Shown piece after piece: positions 1 through 11,788 of a DNA stretch of 45,815 nucleotides (the stretch's first letter is position 1; each line of letters starts with the position of its first letter). The notes under the pieces were generated by a model that saw only the letters and a list, made by a program, of their open reading frames with translations, was not told the DNA's origin and did no database searches. Origin of the DNA: Paulinella micropora. Its lineage: Eukaryota; Cercozoa; Imbricatea; Euglyphida. The stretch covers positions 565,632 to 611,446 of the forward strand of contig BJOX01000285.1 of NCBI GenBank assembly GCA_009731375.1. The letters are read 5' to 3'. The translations under genes and the position numbers were made by a program.

Positions 1-1
1 C

Positions 2-36
<35 letters not shown>

Positions 37-66
37 CTCTCTCTCTCTCTCCCTCTCCTTTCTCTC

Positions 67-151
<85 letters not shown>

Positions 152-154
<3 letters not shown>

Positions 155-446
155 TCACCCAGTTTTAGCAACTTTCAACTAACCGAAGAACAAGAACAAA
201 AGGTATATATATTTATCTATCTATTTTATATAGATCTATCTATCTATCTATCTATCTATCCATCTATCCATCAATCTATCTATCTATCTATATATCTTTC
301 TATCTATCTATCTATCTATCCAACCATCCAACCATCCATCCATCTATCTGTCACTCTACCTATATATCCATCCATCTATCTGTCACTCTACCTATCTATC
401 CATCCATCTATCTATCTATTTATCTCTCTATGCAGGTATTCAAGTT

Positions 447-481
<35 letters not shown>

Positions 482-560
482 TTATAGACATCACCCGGTT
501 TTAGCAACTTTCATTTAAGCGAAGAAACACAAGGCCCAGAACCACCAAAGGTATATATAT

Positions 561-597
<37 letters not shown>

Positions 598-676
598 CAT
601 CCATCCATCCGTCTGTCACTTTACCTATCTATCCATCCATCTATCTATCTATCCATCTGTCTGTGCAGGTATTCAA

Positions 677-751
<75 letters not shown>

Positions 752-805
752 TCACCCGGTTTTAGCAACTTTCACTTCAGCGAAGAACAAGGCCCAGACC
801 AAAAG
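152..805 (+). other. Array of three exon-like islands (17-21 codons, phase 0)
   Basis: Islands lie at 152-202 (51 nt), 488-550 (63 nt) and 749-805 (57 nt). Each is preceded by TATAG and followed by GTATATAT, as an acceptor and donor would be. All three lengths are multiples of three. Only one frame is open in all three copies; it begins TSP(S/G)FSNF and ends in K, through a Glu/Gln-rich stretch such as SEEQGPDQK. Length differences between copies are whole codons in that frame. This is what duplicated, symmetric coding exons should look like. The flanking introns would be AT and ATCT microsatellite. No homologue is recognised, and the rest of the gene is not seen. Non-coding repeat units that keep the frame by chance are the alternative. 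Confidence 0.5.
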
Positions 806-901
806 GTATATATATTTATCTATCTATATATCTATCTATCTATCTATCTATCCATCTATCTATTTATCTATATATCTATCTATCTATCTATCTATCTATC
901 G

Positions 902-939
<38 letters not shown>

Positions 940-970
940 AAATTTATCTATCTATCTATCGATCTATCTT

Positions 971-1004
<34 letters not shown>

Positions 1005-1082
1005 CATCCATCCATCCATCCTCTATCTGTCCACCTATCCATCCATCTATCTATCTATTTATCTGTCTATGCAGGGATTCAA

Positions 1083-1152
<70 letters not shown>

Positions 1153-1285
1153 GTATGTATATATATGTACATATATATATATAATATATGCACATGTATA
1201 TGTATGTATATATGTATGTATATGTGTGTGTATGTATATTTATATATATGTATATATATATATATGTATGTATGTATATATGTAG

Positions 1286-1315
1286 GTATTAAAGTTTCCC
1301 GAACTATTCCGCAAA

Positions 1316-1316
<1 letters not shown>
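1286..1316 (+). other. Exon-like island related to the GTATTCAAG units
   Basis: After ATATGTAG comes a 31-nt island followed by GTTTCTCTCT. It reads [10 protein letters not shown] in the frame starting at its first base. The string GTATTCAAGTTT at 432, 665 and (one change) 1071 looks like truncated versions of the same start, so the four may be copies of one exon. A second short island follows the CT run at 1365, reading [10 protein letters not shown], but no good donor follows it. Coding status is a guess. Confidence 0.25.
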
Positions 1317-1363
<47 letters not shown>

Positions 1364-1392
1364 GGACCATGAGCACATTGTCATGACGGACA

Positions 1393-1440
<48 letters not shown>

Positions 1441-1472
1441 GTTCCCTAGCAACAAACAACTCAAAAACAAGC

Positions 1473-2824
<1,352 letters not shown>

Positions 2825-2882
2825 CCCCCCCCCCCCCCCCCCCCCCCCCCGCTTTTACGCCTTAGGCCTGTATTATTCGCAG

Positions 2883-2914
2883 CCCTCCTCCTCAGACCGC
2901 AGCGCAAGCACTAG
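2883..2914 (+). other. Exon-like island (Ser-rich)
   Basis: A pyrimidine-containing stretch ending TATTATTCGCAG precedes 32 nt that read [10 protein letters not shown], followed by the donor-like GTATGTATG. It has the same border layout as the other islands of the region but occurs once. It could be a single exon of the same unseen plus-strand gene. Confidence 0.3.
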
Positions 2915-2989
2915 GTATGTATGTATCTATGTATCCATGTATGTATTTATCTATGTATGTCTATGTATGCATCTATGTATGTATCTATG

Positions 2990-3053
<64 letters not shown>

Positions 3054-3232
3054 AGAGTCCCTCCCCCATGATGACGCTTCGGTATATATATATATATATA
3101 TATATATACATACATATATATATACATATATATATACATATATATATATATACACAATAGTCCCTCCCCCATCATGACGCTGCGGACCATACGGCGTGAT
3201 AGCTCTCTGATCTATGTATCTATGTATGTATG

Positions 3233-3276
<44 letters not shown>

Positions 3277-3478
3277 CATACATATATATATATATGTATA
3301 TATGTATATATATATATATATACAATAGTCCGTCCCCCATGATGACGCTTCGGACCATACGGCGTGATAGCTCTCTGATCGATGTATCTATGTATATGTA
3401 TGTATGTATATATATGTTATATATATAATATACATACATACATACACATATATATATATGCATACATATATATATATT

Positions 3479-3544
<66 letters not shown>

Positions 3545-3757
3545 CATACAATAGTCCGTCCCCCATGATGACGCTTCGGACCATACGGCGTGATAGCTCT
3601 CTGGTCCCCCATCGCATATCGTGTCTATCTATTGTATCTACCTACATACATACATACATACATATCTATCTATCTATTGTATATCTGCCTACCCACGCGT
3701 CTTTGCCTCAACACCTCCCCCCCCCCCCCCCCCCTCTCTCTCTCTCTCTCTCTTCCC
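2915..3757. repeat. TATG and AT microsatellites around islands
   Basis: (GTAT)n and (AT)n blocks separate the four islands of the next entry. They end in ATCT and ATAC tetranucleotides, a C run (3716-3734) and a CT run before the gap at 3759-3987. The open frames on both strands are translated dinucleotide repeats. Confidence 0.85.
3058..3603 (+). other. Array of four exon-like islands ([10 protein letters not shown] type)
   Basis: Copies lie at 3058-3081 (truncated, 24 nt), 3161-3215 (55 nt), 3329-3383 (55 nt) and 3555-3603 (about 49 nt). Three are preceded by ACAATAG and the first by ACAAGAG. Three are followed by GTAT-type donors; the last is followed by GTCCCC. Only one of the three forward frames is open through the full copies. 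It reads [18 protein letters not shown]. Changes between copies include silent ones (CCC/CCG, CTT/CTG) and ATG/ATC. The entry phase (one base completing a codon) and the exit phase differ, so tandem inclusion of two copies would shift the frame. At most one copy would then be used per transcript. Confidence 0.4.
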
Positions 3758-3987
3758 CNNNNNNNNNNNNNNNNNNNNNNNNNNNNNNNNNNNNNNNNNN
3801 NNNNNNNNNNNNNNNNNNNNNNNNNNNNNNNNNNNNNNNNNNNNNNNNNNNNNNNNNNNNNNNNNNNNNNNNNNNNNNNNNNNNNNNNNNNNNNNNNNNN
3901 NNNNNNNNNNNNNNNNNNNNNNNNNNNNNNNNNNNNNNNNNNNNNNNNNNNNNNNNNNNNNNNNNNNNNNNNNNNNNNNNNNNNNNN

Positions 3988-4065
3988 CCCCCCCCGAGCT
4001 TATCCATCCATCCCACCTATCTACCTACCTATCTGTCTACTTGTCCACCTACCTACTACTGTGTG

Positions 4066-4105
<40 letters not shown>

Positions 4106-4245
4106 GGTCTCTCTCCCCACCACCCCGCCAGAGCAAGTACGGCCGGTATTGCCTCTATCTATCTCTATCTATCTATCTATCTACCTATCTATCTATCTAT
4201 CTATCTTCCCACCCCCCCGCCAGAGCAAGTAGGGCCGGTATTCCC

Positions 4246-4280
<35 letters not shown>

Positions 4281-4353
4281 ATCTATCTATCTGTCTGTCT
4301 GAGTCTATACCCCCACCACCTCGCCAGAGCTAGTACGGCCGGTATTGCCTCAT

Positions 4354-4414
<61 letters not shown>

Positions 4415-4460
4415 ATCTATCTATCTATCTATCTATCAATATATCTAGCTATCTACCTAG

Positions 4461-4507
<47 letters not shown>

Positions 4508-4675
4508 GCTTGCTATCTACCTATCTACCTATCTACCTATCTACCTACCTACCTACCTATCTATCTATCTATCTACCTACCTACCTACCTACCTACTTAC
4601 TTACCTATCTATCCATCTCTCTACCTATCTATCTATCTACCTATCTATCCATCTGTCTATCTATCTTTCTATCCA
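3988..4675 (+). repeat. ATCT microsatellite with three 14-nt islands
   Basis: Within (ATCT)n and (ACCT)n lie three islands with a CGCCAG acceptor-like border, 14 nt (AGCAAGTACGGCCG or a close variant) and GTATT after it: 4132-4145, 4224-4237 and 4328-4341. The pyrimidine-rich CCCCACCACCCCGCCAG in front resembles a 3' splice site. Spacing is 92 and 104 bp. A further island at 4676-4716, between ATCCAG and GGTATG, is unrelated in sequence. These may be microexons or duplicated exon ends. Confidence 0.4.
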
Positions 4676-4716
4676 GGCCACTGTCCTCGCTAGCCCGTCA
4701 GATGTCTCTCGCGCGG

Positions 4717-4802
4717 GTATGTATGTATGTATGTATGTATGTATGCAATGTTTGTGTGTGTGTTTATGTGTGTTATATGTGTGTATGTCTGTCTGTCTGT
4801 CT

Positions 4803-4863
<61 letters not shown>

Positions 4864-5741
4864 NNNNNNNNNNNNNNNNNNNNNNNNNNNNNNNNNNNNN
4901 NNNNNNNNNNNNNNNNNNNNNNNNNNNNNNNNNNNNNNNNNNNNNNNNNNNNNNNNNNNNNNNNNNNNNNNNNNNNNNNNNNNNNNNNNNNNNNNNNNNN
5001 NNNNNNNNNNNNNNNNNNNNNNNNNNNNNNNNNNNNNNNNNNNNNNNNNNNNNNNNNNNNNNNNNNNNNNNNNNNNNNNNNNNNNNNNNNNNNNNNNNNN
5101 NNNNNNNNNNNNNNNNNNNNNNNNNNNNNNNNNNNNNNNNNNNNNNNNNNNNNNNNNNNNNNNNNNNNNNNNNNNNNNNNNNNNNNNNNNNNNNNNNNNN
5201 NNNNNNNNNNNNNNNNNNNNNNNNNNNNNNNNNNNNNNNNNNNNNNNNNNNNNNNNNNNNNNNNNNNNNNNNNNNNNNNNNNNNNNNNNNNNNNNNNNNN
5301 NNNNNNNNNNNNNNNNNNNNNNNNNNNNNNNNNNNNNNNNNNNNNNNNNNNNNNNNNNNNNNNNNNNNNNNNNNNNNNNNNNNNNNNNNNNNNNNNNNNN
5401 NNNNNNNNNNNNNNNNNNNNNNNNNNNNNNNNNNNNNNNNNNNNNNNNNNNNNNNNNNNNNNNNNNNNNNNNNNNNNNNNNNNNNNNNNNNNNNNNNNNN
5501 NNNNNNNNNNNNNNNNNNNNNNNNNNNNNNNNNNNNNNNNNNNNNNNNNNNNNNNNNNNNNNNNNNNNNNNNNNNNNNNNNNNNNNNNNNNNNNNNNNNN
5601 NNNNNNNNNNNNNNNNNNNNNNNNNNNNNNNNNNNNNNNNNNNNNNNNNNNNNNNNNNNNNNNNNNNNNNNNNNNNNNNNNNNNNNNNNNNNNNNNNNNN
5701 NNNNNNNNNNNNNNNNNNNNNNNNNNNNNNNNNNNNNNNNN
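4717..5741. repeat. TATG / GT repeats, G homopolymer and 878-bp gap
   Basis: (GTAT)n passes into GT-rich sequence, then a run of more than 45 G that enters the gap at 4864-5741. Five G follow the gap. The homopolymer border suggests that polymerase or assembly failure, not biology, sets the edges. Confidence 0.85.
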
Positions 5742-5818
5742 GGGGGCGCAGGAAATGAGTGCATGAATGAGCAGCAATAAGCGTATGAGGCAGGAGTGAG
5801 TGTTATGAATGTATTTAG

Positions 5819-5864
5819 GTATCCCGCTGCCAAGAGAAAGAGAACGCTCGGCAGATTACCACAG
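5819..5864 (+). other. Exon-like island, source of the TTACCACAG units
   Basis: 46 nt between GTATTTAG and GTACCTAGC. All three forward frames are open, so the frame cannot be chosen. Its last bases, GATTACCACAG followed by GTACC, are the sequence that recurs six more times downstream up to 6795. That makes this the only copy with a full exon body and the likely parent. Confidence 0.4.
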
Positions 5865-5878
5865 GTACCTAGCTATAT

Positions 5879-5990
5879 GATAATGATGATAATAATAATA
5901 ATAATAATAATGATCATAATAATAATAATGATCATACTAATCATAATGATAGTAATAATAATAATAATAATGATAATAATAATAATAATG

Positions 5991-6047
<57 letters not shown>

Positions 6048-6175
6048 GTAATAATAATAATATCTAACTATTTGTTTGCTTATCTAACCATATGTCAAAC
6101 TATCTACCTATCTATCTATCTATCTGTCTATCTATCTATCTATCTATCTATATCTTACCACAGGTACCTAACTAC

Positions 6176-6211
<36 letters not shown>

Positions 6212-6746
6212 GTTTATTTGTTGGGTCACCACAGGTACCAAAGGTATCTTTCTATCTAACTATATCTATCTGTCTAACCACCTATCTATCTATCTAATGT
6301 ATCTCACTATATCTAATCTATCTATCTAATCTTTCTATCTTACCACAGGTACCAAACTATATAAACCTATCTATCCATCTATCTATCTATCTATCTATCT
6401 ATATCTTACCACAGGTACCTACTTATATCTAACTACTCTTTTTATATATCTGTCTATCTATCTATCTATCTATCTGTATCTTACCACAGGTATCTATCTA
6501 TATCTAACTATTTGTTTTGCTTGTCTATCTATCTATATCTGACTATTTGTTTTGCTTATCTATCTATCTAAATCTAACTATTTGTTTTGCTTATCTATCT
6601 ATATCTAGCTATCTATCTAACTATCTATATCTAACTATTTGTTTTGCTTATCTATCTATCTAACTATCTATCTATCTATCTAACTATATCTAACTACTTG
6701 TTTTGCTTATCTAACTATCTGTCAAACTATCTACCTACCTATCTAC

Positions 6747-6777
<31 letters not shown>

Positions 6778-6801
6778 AATCTTACCACAGGTACCTAACT
6801 A

Positions 6802-6836
<35 letters not shown>

Positions 6837-6853
6837 GTATCTATCTATCTATC
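5879..6853 (+). repeat. AAT and ATCT microsatellites carrying repeated TTACCACAG|GTACC junctions
   Basis: After (AAT)n at 5881-6063, ATCT repeats carry the string TTACCACAGGTACC or a close variant at 6155, 6226, 6340, 6406, 6481 and 6782, besides the parent at 5856. Each joins an acceptor-like CACAG directly to a donor-like GTACC with nothing between. A second string, CTAACTATTTGTTTTGCTTA, recurs between about 6500 and 6710 (similar near 6063). The simplest origin is tandem duplication of an exon end plus intron start. The layout also resembles recursive splice sites. Confidence 0.6.
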
Positions 6854-7663
6854 TCCACAGTGCTCTGTCGGTTTATACTAGACTGTCGAACAGTCTCGAA
6901 ACTCCATCTGCTTACTGGGTCCTCTGTAATGGAGGTGGGAGCTCGTTCTGCAAGGGGCGCTTATGGAACGAGCCCTGGCCCCGCCTGGTACTAGGGAGAT
7001 TTGGTATCGCCTGTATCAGTCCCTTCCGTGCAAACATCANNNNNNNNNNAACCCACTGACTTCCTTGGTTGACGAAATCAGAAGCTGCTTTTTTCTGACA
7101 TTAGTCGATATCTCATCAGTTGATCTCATCACTTACTCCACGGAGTGAACCAAGGCCATTTGAGGTGTCACTGACCCTCCCTTGGGCTTGGTTTTTTGAA
7201 ATGGGTGCCATCTGTCGACAGACAGAGAATTAGGGGATGGTGTGGGTGTGCTGGGCCCGTGGTGGGGTGCCTTATGTGTGCCTAGCCATACGCCTATAAG
7301 TCACATGCCGAAATAGCGACGGGAAGCACAATCCTGTTCCCTCAGGGTGCCCTTTCTCGCTTGTTGAGCCCGGAATAAAACCCACAGTGCTCTGTCGGTT
7401 TATACTAGACTGTCGAACAGTCTCGAAACTCCATCTGCTTACTGGGTCCTCTGTAATGGAGGTGGGAGCTCGTTCTGCAAGGGGCGCTTATGGAACGAGC
7501 CCTGGCCCCGCCTGGTACTAGGGAGATTTGGTATCGCCTGTATCAGTCCCTTCCGTGCAAACATCACGGCTTAGCTGGGCATCGGGTTAATACTTTACCC
7601 ACAGACTTCCTTGGTTGACGAAATCAGAAGCTCCTTTTTTCTGACATTAGTCGATATCTAATC
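6854..7663 (+). mobile_element. Interspersed repeat, two tandem copies, ATCT tail
   Basis: A unit of about 450 bp spans roughly 7208-7656. It starts GTGCCATCTGTCGACAG and ends CATTAGTCGATAT before an ATCT-type microsatellite. The first copy (6854-7112) has only the second half and carries a 10-base gap at 7040-7049. The two copies are nearly identical where they overlap. A third copy lies inverted at 12448-12814. No convincing open frame is present. Copies in both orientations with the same 3' end next to tetranucleotide repeat suggest a non-autonomous retroposon or a LINE 3' end. Confidence 0.6.
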
Positions 7664-7757
7664 TATTTATCTATCTATCTTACCTACCTATCTATCTATC
7701 TTGTTTTGCTTATCAAACTATCTATCAAACTATCTGCCTACCTACCTACCTACCTAC

Positions 7758-7792
<35 letters not shown>

Positions 7793-8063
7793 ACTATCTA
7801 TCTATCTAACTATCTATCTATCTATCTGTCTATCTATCTATCTATCTATCTATCCATCTATCTATATCTATCTATCTATCTATCTATCTCTATCCATCTA
7901 TCTACCTACCTACCTGTCTATCTACCTACCTACCTACCTACTTACCTACCTACTTGCCATCAATCAATCTAAATGTGTATCTATCTATATCTTCTCTCTA
8001 TTTAAATGTAGTACCACAATGCAACGGCTGGTAGACATTGAAAAAAGGTTCCAGTTCCAAATG

Positions 8064-8106
<43 letters not shown>

Positions 8107-8365
8107 ATATCTGTCTGTCTATCTATCTTTCTATCTGTCTACCCAGCCTCCATCTGGAGGCGGGGTGGAATGGATGCCTATGTCTTCGGATATGCAGAGC
8201 TGATAGACCAAACATATCTATCTGTCTGTCTATCTTTCTATCTATCTATCTATCTATCTATCTTTCCATCTTTCTATCTTTCTATCCTTCTATCTATCTA
8301 TCTATCTGTCTGTCTGTCTTTCTTTCTTTCTTTCTTTCTATCTTTCTATCTATCTATCTATCTCG
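7664..8365. repeat. ATCT / ACCT microsatellites with two short islands
   Basis: Mostly (ATCT)n and (ACCT)n. An island at 8000-8060 has no recognised content. A second island at about 8144-8216 reads [12 protein letters not shown] in one frame; a related reading, YVHGYAALTEHT, is found near 16672-16718. The block ends where the LINE begins at about 8366. Confidence 0.6.
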
Positions 8366-8981
8366 CTATTCCCTCCGGAGTGGCCGCCGTCACCCTCCCA
8401 GTGCGTGCTCTGCACCGCCTGAACCCCCTGGAGAAGATTTTGCTCATGTTCACCCTTACGAAGATATTTCGGGCCTCCTCGAAAAGAAGAGTCCAAAAGC
8501 GCACGTCCATCCGGACTACAAGTCGCAACCCGGCATTATCAACCTGGATTCCACCCACTGTGTTGACGCCGAGACATACTCTCATTTCGTCCATCGGACA
8601 AGAAGTGCCCCGAAAGAACCAACCGAAAGAAGAAAACGCCTGGTATTGCCATCAACACCAAGCGAATGGAAAGGCATTGAAGAAGAACTCCAATCCGCAC
8701 TCCCTCTCATCCTCCCCTCCTCTCTCATCAAACGCCTGTCGTGTGACGAAGCAGTAGCGAAATTTGAAAGATATCTCTACGACTTCATATCACAACGGGT
8801 ACCTCAAACAAAAACAGAAGGACAAACTCATGAGCGAAAAAACCGCCACGTAATCCGGCTCCAAACAGAACTCACGCAAAACCGACAACAAAAACTGGTC
8901 CAAAAGAGACATCTGCGAGATCTCAAAAGGGCAGGTTCAATTCCAGCTGCTGTTGCAAAAAGCCTGGCGAGTATTTATTGA
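8366..8981 (+). CDS. LINE ORF, N-terminal part
   Basis: An open frame enters from the upstream ATCT repeat and runs to a TGA at 8979-8981, giving about 200 residues after the repeat. The part after the repeat is basic and polar, with no domain I can name. The end, about [15 protein letters not shown], joins in meaning to the next frame ([17 protein letters not shown]). One base of frame is lost at the junction, so this is the front of the same protein as the next entry and not a separate ORF1. No start codon can be chosen because the 5' end is cut off. A Cys/His finger or Myb domain, usual at this end in R2-type elements, is not visible. Confidence 0.6.
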
Positions 8982-11788
8982 AGACCGGTAACCGCCTCGG
9001 CCGTCGTCTCAAGGAAGCAACTTTAAGCTCCGCTCAACGACAAGCAAATACACGCTTCCAAACTGACCCTCATAAGTTTGCCAAAAATCTGTTTCATCCC
9101 CCCTCAACCCAAACCACTTCCTCCCTATCCAAAGAAGACTGTGATTCCTACTTTCCCAACCTATACAAAGACGCTAATCGTGAACAAACCTACGTGCCCT
9201 TACCTGAAATGGTTCGCCCACCTCTACCAACTGTCCCCTTTGACCTCAAGCCACCGTCCTTCTTGGAAACCAAAAGATCTGTGCTCGCTAAGCGTAATGG
9301 TGCAGCCCCTGGCAGAGATGGTATTAGCTACCTTGTTTACAAGAGACTTCCCACCGCTTTATCTTTCTTACACAAACTCATTGTCAAGTGTTGGACAACT
9401 GATGTAGCTAACAGCTGGGCCCACGCTGCTATCTCCCTCCTTCATAAGGACGGCGATCCACTTCAGGCCTCAAACTATCGTCCGATTGCTCTGACAAACT
9501 GCTCGGGTAAGGTATTTTTCTCTTTGTGGTCAAAACGCCTAGAGAGTTTTCTGCTGGATAACAAATACTTTGACAGAGCAAAACAAAAGGGTTTCCTCCG
9601 TAACGTTGCAGGATGCCCCGAACACATTGCTACCACAAAGGCTACCATCAGAAATGCAAAAGATCACTATCGCCAACTGGTCATAGCATGGATTGACCTA
9701 CAAAACGCTTTTGGAAGCGTAAATCACAACTTGATCCAGTTCGCTCTCTGGTGGTACCACGTGCCCCCTATGTTTGCACGCATAATCTTCTTATATTACG
9801 AACTCTTAGTAGCCACAATCGAAGGGAAAGAATGGTCATCAGAACCCTTCGTTTTTGCTGTGGGCGTCTTTCAAGGATGCTGCATCTCTCCTCTCCTTTT
9901 CAATATAGTTTTCAATCTACTACTTGACCTCCTATCATCGTTGACCAAAAACAACGGTTACCATTTCAAACATAAGACCTCAACGGATGAAGTAATCGTG
10001 CACGAAGCTGCCTATGCTGACGATCTCAAACTACACAGCCGATCCACGAAACACTGTCAATCGTCCATCAACATGATAGACAAATTTCTGTCATGGACCA
10101 GAACAATGGCCGCGAAACCGCCCAAATGCAAAAGCCTTGCTTTCAAATATTGGACTAAAGCCGACGACCATAAGGGTCTCAAACGATTAATGCCGATTTC
10201 GTTCCCACCTTTCGACCCCGCCCTGACTATTACTGGCAAACCAATTAACTTCATCGCTGACAAGCCTTTCAAAGACCTCGGATGGATTGTCTACCATGAC
10301 CTCAGCGAAAACGAACAACGAGCAGAAATCCAAAAGAAGTTCATTCTTTCTATGCAAGCCATCGATAGCTGCTCGATCAATGGCTTTATGAAACTTTGGC
10401 TCTACCAGCACTATGCTGTCCAGTCACTTGCCTGGCCATTTCTCATTTATGACCTCTGCTTATCTTTCGCCAAAACCCTTGAGAAAATTGCGACCCGCTT
10501 CCTCAAAAAATGGGTCAATATCTACAAAAGAGCTCTGGTCTCCTGCCTTTACCGCCCACGCTCGAAATTCGGTCTACAGCTCCAGTCCATCGTCTCTTTT
10601 TACCAGCGACTTCAAATCAACCGTGCTCACATGCTGAAGTACTGCCCAGATAAACACCTCTCGTCCATCTATGCGATGAACCTGACGAAACACGAAACGT
10701 TTCGAACTATCTGGAAACCAGAGCCTGTGCTCGAAAAGCTTGAGGCACAAGTTGATTTTGAATTCAAACATCGAGGCCAATCCGATCATCTCGGACTTGG
10801 CCATGGTCGCTACCCAAAAGAACATTCCATCACAGACCGCAAAGACAGGATTTTAGAATTAGCTGCTGAGACAATACTTGAGGCAACCACAGTGCATGAC
10901 ATGGACAAAGCCATGCAAGGGTGCTTTCTTCGTTTTGAAGACGCATGCCCCTTTGACCTCTCCTGGGCTCGCCTCATCGGAACCCGTAATCCCCGCTTAA
11001 TCTCTTGGGTCATCAATGCAAGCACAAACTCGGTTATTACCCCCGACCTTAGACGTCTGTGGGGAATCATTCCCAACAACAAGTGTGCTCTCTGTTCTGG
11101 TCGAGCACATTTATGTCACATCCTCTCCGGTTGCCATGTTGCCCTCAAACAAGGCCGTTATACCTGGCGTCACGACTCTGTGCTCTGCACTATTGAAGCT
11201 CCCCTTCAAAAACACATCGAGAGCCATAACAAACGCTCCCGTATAGACGAAAATGAATCAAAGTCTATGTTTGTGAAAGAGGGCGAGCAGAAGTCTAAAG
11301 GGCAGTCATTTCATCGTCCATGCCTGCTTGACACCGCAAACGATTGGCAGCTCCAAACCCAGTACACCGGTTCTGAGCAAGCCTTTCCTGTCCACATCTG
11401 TGTCACTGACCTCCGCCCCGATATTGTTGTCTGGTCATTGTCTACCAAGATATATATACTGATCGAGCTCACGTGCCCGGTCGAGGAAAACATCCTTGAT
11501 GCACGAGCCTACAAGACTAACCGATATAATGGGCTCAAATCTCAAATCGAGGACAACGGATGGACCTGCCACCTTCGACCAATCGAATGCGGGGCTCGCG
11601 GCATGGTATCGTTCTCTGTTCATCGATGTTTCCGCGCCTTGGGTTTTTCACATCCCCAATCCAAATCCCTTTCCTTCAAGCTATCGTCCTGCGTAGCTCG
11701 TTGCTCTTTTGCGATCTATCGCTCCTGTGCAGTCAAAAATTGGACTAATCTTCCTCTAGTCCGTATCGGTGACTGCATTCCGTCATAG
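8978..11788 (+). CDS. LINE reverse transcriptase with C-terminal restriction-like endonuclease
   Basis: 936 residues in one frame, ending at TAG 11786-11788. RT motifs in order: PGRDGIS (about 111), NYRPIAL (166), the motif A aspartate in AWIDLQNAFGSV (D240), the motif B string GVFQGCCISPLLFN (296-309), the catalytic YADD (346-349) and KCKSLAF (383). A CCHC knuckle with spacing C-x2-C-x7-H-x4-C is at 703, 706, 714 and 719. The endonuclease follows: PD at 814-815, E830 in ILIELTCP, then AYKTNRY. This knuckle-plus-PD-(D/E)XK tail defines the RLE class. The protein would nick target DNA and copy the RNA in place. The start at 8978 is only where the frame opens; the true protein continues upstream through a frameshift. 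Confidence 0.88.
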   Translation: MKTGNRLGRRLKEATLSSAQRQANTRFQTDPHKFAKNLFHPPSTQTTSSLSKEDCDSYFPNLYKDANREQTYVPLPEMVRPPLPTVPFDLKPPSFLETKRSVLAKRNGAAPGRDGISYLVYKRLPTALSFLHKLIVKCWTTDVANSWAHAAISLLHKDGDPLQASNYRPIALTNCSGKVFFSLWSKRLESFLLDNKYFDRAKQKGFLRNVAGCPEHIATTKATIRNAKDHYRQLVIAWIDLQNAFGSVNHNLIQFALWWYHVPPMFARIIFLYYELLVATIEGKEWSSEPFVFAVGVFQGCCISPLLFNIVFNLLLDLLSSLTKNNGYHFKHKTSTDEVIVHEAAYADDLKLHSRSTKHCQSSINMIDKFLSWTRTMAAKPPKCKSLAFKYWTKADDHKGLKRLMPISFPPFDPALTITGKPINFIADKPFKDLGWIVYHDLSENEQRAEIQKKFILSMQAIDSCSINGFMKLWLYQHYAVQSLAWPFLIYDLCLSFAKTLEKIATRFLKKWVNIYKRALVSCLYRPRSKFGLQLQSIVSFYQRLQINRAHMLKYCPDKHLSSIYAMNLTKHETFRTIWKPEPVLEKLEAQVDFEFKHRGQSDHLGLGHGRYPKEHSITDRKDRILELAAETILEATTVHDMDKAMQGCFLRFEDACPFDLSWARLIGTRNPRLISWVINASTNSVITPDLRRLWGIIPNNKCALCSGRAHLCHILSGCHVALKQGRYTWRHDSVLCTIEAPLQKHIESHNKRSRIDENESKSMFVKEGEQKSKGQSFHRPCLLDTANDWQLQTQYTGSEQAFPVHICVTDLRPDIVVWSLSTKIYILIELTCPVEENILDARAYKTNRYNGLKSQIEDNGWTCHLRPIECGARGMVSFSVHRCFRALGFSHPQSKSLSFKLSSCVARCSFAIYRSCAVKNWTNLPLVRIGDCIPS

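Larger units (their letters stand above)
1..1464. repeat. Compound CT / AT / ATCT microsatellites
   Basis: Blocks of (CT)n, (AT)n and (ATCT)n alternate in a fixed order. Three rounds of the series CT, AT, exon-like island, ATCT, then the string TGCAGGTATTCAAG are visible (the string is near 432, 665 and, with one change, 1071). The order is kept while block lengths vary, so the region is a tandem array of about 260-340 bp units rather than unrelated simple repeats. Further CT runs lie at 1320-1362 and 1397-1436. The long open frames here encode only SLSL or YIYI and are not genes. Confidence 0.9.

Noticed and set aside
4345-5833. Frames of 330-470 residues around the 4864-5741 gap
   Set aside because: Most residues are unknown bases or Gly/Pro from a homopolymer.
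5879-6063. Coding poly-Ile/Met stretch
   Set aside because: It is an AAT microsatellite with no border or homology.
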